From Oceanitalea stevensii (lineage in GTDB: Bacteria; Actinomycetota; Actinomycetes; Actinomycetales; Actinomycetaceae): a stretch of 64,000 bases of DNA. Below the pieces are notes generated by a model. It was not told where the DNA came from, did not search any database, and saw only the letters and a list, made by a program, of their open reading frames with translations. A program made the position numbers and the translations under genes. The DNA lies in the NCBI RefSeq assembly GCF_014837105.1, contig NZ_JACSPO010000003.1, positions 124,001-188,000 on the forward strand, in the 5' to 3' direction. How positions within the stretch are numbered: the first letter of the stretch is position 1; each line of letters starts with the position of its first letter. Shown in pieces: positions 59,470 to 64,000 of the stretch.

Positions 59470-61295
59470 GCTCGACGATCTCCGCGTCCTCCGAGCTGGG
59501 CGTCGTCGCGACCGTCCGCCGCGGCCTGCAGCTGTCCCCGGCGATGCTCCAGGGCATCGGGTGGACCCTCGCGCTGGCGGTGGTGGCGACCGCGGGCCGC
59601 GTCGTCGTGCCCGTCGTCATCCAGCAGGTCACCGACAACGCGATCATGGCCGACGACGGACCGGACGTGCCCGTCGTCGTGCGCGTGGCGCTGCTCGCCC
59701 TCGCGTTCATCCTCCTCGCCGGGCTCGCCAGCTCCGCCGTCAACATCCGGCTCTTCCGGGCGAGCGAGCGCGGCCTGGCCCAGCTGCGTACGCGCACCTT
59801 CCGCCACGTCCACGACCTCTCGGTGCTCACGCAGAACGCCGAGCGGCGCGGCTCGCTCGTCTCGCGCGTCACCAGCGACGTCGACACCGTCTCCCGCTTC
59901 GTCCAGTTCGGCGGGCTCCAGCTCATCCTCAACATCGGCCAGCTGCTCATGGCGACGGTCGCGATGCTCGTGTACTCCCCGCTGCTCGCGCTCGTCGTGT
60001 GGCTGTGCTTCACGCCGATGTTCGTCCTGGCCCCCCGGGCGCAGCGGATCATCTCCCGCGCTTACGGCGCGGTGCGGGTCAAGGTGGGCGTCATGCTCGG
60101 GGCGATCTCCGAGTCGATCGTCGGCGCCGAGACGATCCGGGCCTACGGTGCCTCCGAGCGGACCCAGCGCCGCATCGACGACGCCGTCCAGGACCACCGG
60201 GCCGACGCGATCAAGGCGCAGACCTTCACGGCCCTCGCCTTCTCCACCGGCATGGCCTTCTCCGCGCTGGCGCTCGGCGCCACCGTGGTGACCGGGACCT
60301 TCCTCGCGCTGAACGGGCACCTCACGCTCGGGCAGCTGCTCGCGTTCCTCTTCCTCGTCCAGATGTTCACCGGGCCGGTCCAGAACGCGACCGAGATGCT
60401 CAACGAGCTGCAGAACGCCGTCGCCGGCTGGCGCCGCGTCATCGCCGTCCTCGAGACCCCCCTCGAGATCACCGACCCGGCAGCCCCCACCCCCGGCGGA
60501 ACCCCCACCCCCGCCGACAGCCGGATCTCGCCCGCCGGCCGGGACGCCGACGGCGGTCGGGCGGCGTCCGTCGAGTTCCGCGACATCCGCTTCGCCTACC
60601 CCGGCGGCCCGGAGGTGCTCCACGGCATCAGCCTCACCATCCCGCCGGGCACCTCGGTGGCGATGGTCGGGGAGACCGGCTCGGGCAAGACGACCCTCGG
60701 CAAGCTCCTCACCCGGCTCATGGACCCCACGGACGGCCAGGTGCTGCTCGACGGCACCGACCTGCGCGAGCTGCCCCTCGCCACGCTCCGCAGCCGGGTG
60801 GTGCTCGTCCCGCAGGAGGGGTTCCTCTTCGACAGCACGATCGCCGAGAACATCGCCTACGGGCGCACGCCCCACCCCCGCGCGGAGGTCGAGGCCGCCG
60901 TCTCCGAGCTCGGGCTCACCGACTGGCTCGCCACCCTCACCGACGGTCTCGACACGCACGTCGGGCAGCGCGGGGAGTCGCTGTCGGCCGGGGAGCGGCA
61001 GCTCGTCGCCATCGCGCGGGCCTACCTGGCCGACGCGGACCTGCTCGTCCTGGACGAGGCGACCTCCGCCGTCGACCCCGCGACGGAGGGCCGCATCAGT
61101 CGGGCGCTGTCGCGCCTGCAGGCGGGCCGCACGTCCGTGGCGATTGCGCACCGGCTCTCGACGGCGGAGGCGGCGGACCTCGTCGTCGTCGTGGACGCGG
61201 GGCACGTCGTCGAGGTCGGGCACCACCGCGAGCTCGTCGCCCGCGGCGGTGTCTACGCCCGGATGCACGCGAGCTGGGTCCGCCAGACCCGCTGA
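59466..61295 (+). CDS. ABC exporter subunit 2 (consensus Walker B half)
   Basis: Half-transporter of 609 residues, partner of the preceding subunit (ATGA overlap). Six membrane helices (about 25-330) and an ATPase domain with Walker A GETGSGKTT (about 402-410) and a normal LVLDEATSAVD. Its signature is LSAGERQ rather than LSGGQ. In a heterodimer this altered signature faces the altered Walker B of subunit 1, leaving one intact site. A Pro-rich linker is near residue 340. A drug or lipid substrate is likely but unknown. Confidence 0.92.
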   Translation: MSSTISASSELGVVATVRRGLQLSPAMLQGIGWTLALAVVATAGRVVVPVVIQQVTDNAIMADDGPDVPVVVRVALLALAFILLAGLASSAVNIRLFRASERGLAQLRTRTFRHVHDLSVLTQNAERRGSLVSRVTSDVDTVSRFVQFGGLQLILNIGQLLMATVAMLVYSPLLALVVWLCFTPMFVLAPRAQRIISRAYGAVRVKVGVMLGAISESIVGAETIRAYGASERTQRRIDDAVQDHRADAIKAQTFTALAFSTGMAFSALALGATVVTGTFLALNGHLTLGQLLAFLFLVQMFTGPVQNATEMLNELQNAVAGWRRVIAVLETPLEITDPAAPTPGGTPTPADSRISPAGRDADGGRAASVEFRDIRFAYPGGPEVLHGISLTIPPGTSVAMVGETGSGKTTLGKLLTRLMDPTDGQVLLDGTDLRELPLATLRSRVVLVPQEGFLFDSTIAENIAYGRTPHPRAEVEAAVSELGLTDWLATLTDGLDTHVGQRGESLSAGERQLVAIARAYLADADLLVLDEATSAVDPATEGRISRALSRLQAGRTSVAIAHRLSTAEAADLVVVVDAGHVVEVGHHRELVARGGVYARMHASWVRQTR

Positions 61296-61306
61296 CCCTG
61301 CCGACG

Positions 61307-61795
61307 TCAGGCGGCCTGGACGACCCAGGTCTCCTCGATCGGCACGCCCGCGTCGCGGACGAGGTTGAACAGCGGGCAGCGGCGCAGGACCTGGGCCTTG
61401 AGCTCGCCGAGCTCCTCCTCGGGGACGGCGGTCGTCAGCGTGATGGTGAGGGTGAGCGTCTGGAAGTGCGGGGAGACGTCGGCGGTGCCGGCGAAGCCGC
61501 GGATGTCCAGGGTCCCGGTCGCCTCGGTGGCGACGCCGTCGACGGCGATCCCCAGCTCGGCGGCCACCGTCTCGACGACGACCGTCACGCACCCGTCGAG
61601 CGCGCCGAGGACGTACTCGATCGGGTTGGCGCCCTCGTCGGTGCCACCCAGCGAGGGCGGCTCGGCGACGACGAAGCCGAACTGGCGGGCCGAGACGGCG
61701 GTGGACAGCGAGCCGGCCGAGCGGCCGGTCGCGGTGAAGGACGCGAGCCGGGGCGTCGGGTCGGTGGTCGGCGTGGTGGCGGTGGTCGTGGTCAT
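61307..61795 (-). CDS. OsmC/Ohr family protein
   Basis: A 162-residue member of the OsmC superfamily, peroxide-reducing or stress proteins. The two reactive cysteines are Cys69 in GALDGCVTVV and Cys140 in LRRCPLFNL, matching the YhfA-like OsmC group more than Ohr. The N-terminus is Thr-rich. AGGGAG precedes the ATG. The stop is 12 nt from the convergent ABC subunit stop. A peroxidase role is inferred from the cysteines. Confidence 0.88.
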   Translation of the reverse strand: MTTTTATTPTTDPTPRLASFTATGRSAGSLSTAVSARQFGFVVAEPPSLGGTDEGANPIEYVLGALDGCVTVVVETVAAELGIAVDGVATEATGTLDIRGFAGTADVSPHFQTLTLTITLTTAVPEEELGELKAQVLRRCPLFNLVRDAGVPIEETWVVQAA

Positions 61796-61933
61796 CGTGC
61801 TCTCCCTGTGGTCGGTGCTGGTCCTCGGACGCTAGGAAGCGCCCGCCCCGGCCACCCGCGCGCACCGGCCACTGAGACCCGCGCCCCACCCCGTCCCGCC
61901 CGGTGAGACGTCCTTGTCTGGCAAGATCGACGG

Positions 61934-62311
61934 GTGTCCAGCCTCGATCCCACCATCGCCGCCCGGCTCAAGCGCGACAGCACCGGTCTCGTCTGCGCCG
62001 TCGTCCAGGACGACTCCACCGACCAGGTCCTCATGGTCGGGTGGATGGACGACGAGGCCCTCGCCCGCACCCTCACCACCGGCCGCGCCACCTACTGGTC
62101 GCGCTCCCGCCAGGAGTACTGGCGCAAGGGCGACACCTCCGGCAACGTCCAGCACGTGCGCTCCGTCGCGCTCGACTGCGACGGCGACGCGCTGCTCGTA
62201 CGCGTGGAGCAGGTCGGTCCGGCGTGCCACACCGGCACCCGCACGTGCTTCGAGGCGGGCGGCGACCTCGGCGCTGTCGTCGGCGACACCGCCGCGGGGG
62301 ACCCGGCGTGA
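61934..62311 (+). CDS. hisI: Phosphoribosyl-AMP cyclohydrolase
   Basis: Third step of histidine synthesis, opening the purine ring of PR-AMP. It is 125 residues, the cyclohydrolase domain alone (no HisE part). Zinc and catalytic motifs are [30 protein letters not shown] cut to [19 protein letters not shown] and CHTGTRTCF. The GTG start gives a family-like N-terminus. Its TGA overlaps the GTG of trpE, coupling a histidine gene to the tryptophan operon. Confidence 0.95.
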   Translation: MSSLDPTIAARLKRDSTGLVCAVVQDDSTDQVLMVGWMDDEALARTLTTGRATYWSRSRQEYWRKGDTSGNVQHVRSVALDCDGDALLVRVEQVGPACHTGTRTCFEAGGDLGAVVGDTAAGDPA

Positions 62312-63864
62312 GCGCCCCCGAGTGGGGCACGACCTCGCCGGACCTGCCCACCTTCCGCGAGCTCGCCACCGACCGCCGCGTCATCCCGGTCGTCCGCCGG
62401 CTCCTCGCCGACGACGTCACGCCCGTGGGCCTGTACCGCCAGCTCGCCGCCGGCCGACCCGGCACCTTCATCCTCGAGTCCGCCGAGCACGGCGCCTGGA
62501 CCCGGTGGTCCTTCGTCGGCGTCCGGTCCCACGCCACCCTGCTGTCCCGCGGCGGCCGCGCGTCCTGGCTCGGTGAGGTCCCGGTGGGCGTGCCCACCGA
62601 GGGCCCGGTCCTCGACGTCCTGCGCGAGACGCTGCGCGTCCTGCACACCCCGGCCCTGCCCGGCCTGCCGCCGCTCACCGGCGGGCTCGTCGGCTCGCTC
62701 GGCTGGGACGTCCTGCGCCAGTGGGAGCCGCGGCTGCGCGCCAACGCGCCCACCGAGCTCGACGCCCCCGAGGTCGCGCTGTGCCTCGCCACCGACCTCG
62801 CCGCCGTCGACCACTCCGACGGCTCCGTCTGGCTCATCGCCAACGCCGTCAACTTCGACGACACCGACGAGCGGGTCGACCAGGCTCACGCCGACGCCGT
62901 CGCCCGGCTCGACGCCATGCAGGCCGCGCTCCTGGAGCCCGTCACCAGCCACGCCGCCGTCACCGCGCCCGACGCGCAGGAAACCGCGGAGCTGCGCTAC
63001 CGGACCACCCGCGAGGACTTCGAGAGCGGGGTCCAGGCGGCCAAGCAGGCGATCCGGGACGGGGAGGTCTTCCAGCTCGTCCTGTCCCAGCGCGTGGACG
63101 TCGACTCCCCGGCCGCCCCGCTCGAGGTCTACCGGGCGCTGCGGACGATCAACCCCAGCCCGTACATGTACTACCTCGAGCTGCCCGACGAGCCGGCCGA
63201 GGGGCGATCAGCAAGCTTCGCCGTCGTCGGCTCGAGCCCCGAGACGCTCGTCAAGGTCACCGACGGCACCGTCGTCACCTTCCCGATCGCCGGCTCCCGC
63301 CCGCGCGGCGCGCACGCGGAGGAGGACCACGCGCTGGCGGAGGAGCTCCTCGCCGACCCGAAGGAGCGCTCGGAGCACATCATGCTCGTCGACCTCGCCC
63401 GCAACGACCTCGTCAAGGTCTGCGAGCCCACCACCGTGGAGGTCGTCGAGCTCATGGAGGTCAAGCGCTACAGCCACATCATGCACATCTCCTCCACGGT
63501 GACCGGCCGTCTGCGCGAGACGTCGACGGCGTTGGACAGCCTCGTCGCGACCTTCCCCGCGGGCACGCTCTCCGGCGCGCCCAAGCCGCGTGCCATCGAG
63601 CTGATCGACGACCTCGAGCCCGCCCGCCGCGGCATCTACGGCGGCACGATCGGCTACCTCGACTTTGCCGGCGACGCCGACATGGCCATCGCGATCCGCA
63701 CGGCCTACATCCGCGACGGCGTCGCGAGCGTCCAGGCCGGGGCCGGGATCGTCGCCGACTCCGTGCCGGAGCTCGAGTACGAGGAGTCCCGCAACAAGGC
63801 CGCCGCCGCCCTCCGGGCCGTCCAGGTCGCCTCGGCCCTGCAGCCCCTCGCGGAGCAGGGATGA
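62308..63864 (+). CDS. trpE: Anthranilate synthase component I
   Basis: Makes anthranilate from chorismate with ammonia from TrpG. It is 518 residues. The tryptophan feedback motif LES (56-58 in FILESAEHG) is at the N-terminus. The chorismate-binding domain (about 255-510) has [39 protein letters not shown] and [13 protein letters not shown]. The GTG start lies inside the hisI stop, so there is no room for a leader-peptide attenuator directly before it. The ATGA end overlaps the next gene. Confidence 0.96.
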   Translation: MSAPEWGTTSPDLPTFRELATDRRVIPVVRRLLADDVTPVGLYRQLAAGRPGTFILESAEHGAWTRWSFVGVRSHATLLSRGGRASWLGEVPVGVPTEGPVLDVLRETLRVLHTPALPGLPPLTGGLVGSLGWDVLRQWEPRLRANAPTELDAPEVALCLATDLAAVDHSDGSVWLIANAVNFDDTDERVDQAHADAVARLDAMQAALLEPVTSHAAVTAPDAQETAELRYRTTREDFESGVQAAKQAIRDGEVFQLVLSQRVDVDSPAAPLEVYRALRTINPSPYMYYLELPDEPAEGRSASFAVVGSSPETLVKVTDGTVVTFPIAGSRPRGAHAEEDHALAEELLADPKERSEHIMLVDLARNDLVKVCEPTTVEVVELMEVKRYSHIMHISSTVTGRLRETSTALDSLVATFPAGTLSGAPKPRAIELIDDLEPARRGIYGGTIGYLDFAGDADMAIAIRTAYIRDGVASVQAGAGIVADSVPELEYEESRNKAAAALRAVQVASALQPLAEQG

Positions 63865-64000
63865 CGACGGCGGAGGGCACGACGCGGGGCCGGCCCCCGG
63901 TGAGCCGGGGACGCGCCGTCGTCGTCGTCCTCGTCCTCGGAGCCGTCACCTTCGGCCTGGCGCTGCTGCCGTGGGCGAGCGCGACGGTGCCCACGGTGCT
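63861..64000 (+). CDS. Trp biosynthesis-associated membrane protein (TIGR02234), partial
   Basis: The first 46 codons are seen before the window ends. A basic N-terminus (TRGRPPVSRGR) is followed by a membrane helix (AVVVVLVLGAVTFGLALLPW) and the start of an outer loop. The position directly after trpE, with an ATGA overlap, is that of the TIGR02234 membrane protein of actinobacterial trp operons. The call rests mainly on place and topology. Confidence 0.75.
   Translation, partial: MTTAEGTTRGRPPVSRGRAVVVVLVLGAVTFGLALLPWASATVPTV

Noticed and set aside
62240-62308. trp leader peptide/attenuator before trpE
   Set aside because: trpE starts inside the hisI stop codon, so no leader transcript with a Trp-rich peptide can exist immediately upstream; none is seen before hisI either.
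1-64000. tRNA, rRNA or other structured RNA genes besides the TPP riboswitch
   Set aside because: Gaps between genes are short and reading them gave no cloverleaf, T-loop GTTCGA core with acceptor pairing, or CCA-proximal pattern that would hold up. Small RNAs cannot be excluded by eye.

Overview
The window is chromosomal DNA from a very GC-rich actinobacterium. The evidence is a mycothiol ligase (MshC), a full pupylation module (ARC/Mpa ATPase, Dop, Pup, PafA), the coproporphyrin branch of haem synthesis (CpfC, ChdC), frequent GTG starts, ATGA/GTGA stop-start overlaps, and many TANNNT -10 boxes placed 6-8 nt before a start codon, as expected for leaderless mRNAs. Gene content fits Micrococcales (an Intrasporangiaceae-like genome is my guess), but the genus cannot be fixed from the sequence alone. 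I see no rRNA, tRNA, transposase, prophage or CRISPR array, and no gene-free stretch above about 260 bp.

Layout. 1-3.8 kb: a TPP-riboswitch-controlled thiamine-precursor ECF importer (YkoF, YkoE, YkoD, YkoC; the last runs off the left edge). 3.9-7.6 kb: alanine/Na+ symporter with a CRP-like site, a TauE/SafE permease and the SelO AMPylase. 7.7-11.7 kb: DUF429 protein, DUF222-HNH protein, a proline-rich membrane-anchored protein and a FadR-type regulator. 11.8-15.8 kb: ferrochelatase and coproheme decarboxylase, convergent with an ArsR-SulP transporter operon. 15.8-21.3 kb: radical SAM protein, two NUDIX hydrolases, a PQQ-type sugar dehydrogenase lipoprotein, an SDR, and a GNAT-MazG-like fusion. 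21.3-28.4 kb: a secreted RCC1/RTX chimera, an ATC-hydrolase-like protein translationally coupled to an M3 peptidase, a cluster of 22-bp repeats, an M20 peptidase and small proteins. 28.4-33.8 kb: aldo/keto reductase, UppP, a VOC dioxygenase-like protein with an operator, MshC and a BrkB-type membrane protein.

33.8-51 kb is the pupylation neighbourhood: PAC2 protein, methyltransferase, HAD phosphatase, aldo/keto reductase, RecB-like nuclease, M50 protease, YjbR, DUF2277, TrmI, ARC, Dop, then an accessory insert (FUSC permease, SDR, TetR, small protein), then Pup, PafA and an FKBP lipoprotein. No 20S proteasome genes (prcB/prcA) lie between pup and pafA, where many actinobacteria carry them. 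Pup and PafA instead overlap by 4 bp. The pathway here may therefore work without a proteasome, as in Corynebacterium, unless prcBA is elsewhere in the genome.

51-64 kb: a mixed set (VOC proteins, TIGR02569 kinase-like protein, GNAT, membrane proteins, AlkD-like protein, TIGR03085), then hisF, a P-loop protein, a SHOCT protein, a heterodimeric ABC exporter, OsmC, and the coupled hisI-trpE-TIGR02234 start of a tryptophan operon running off the right edge.
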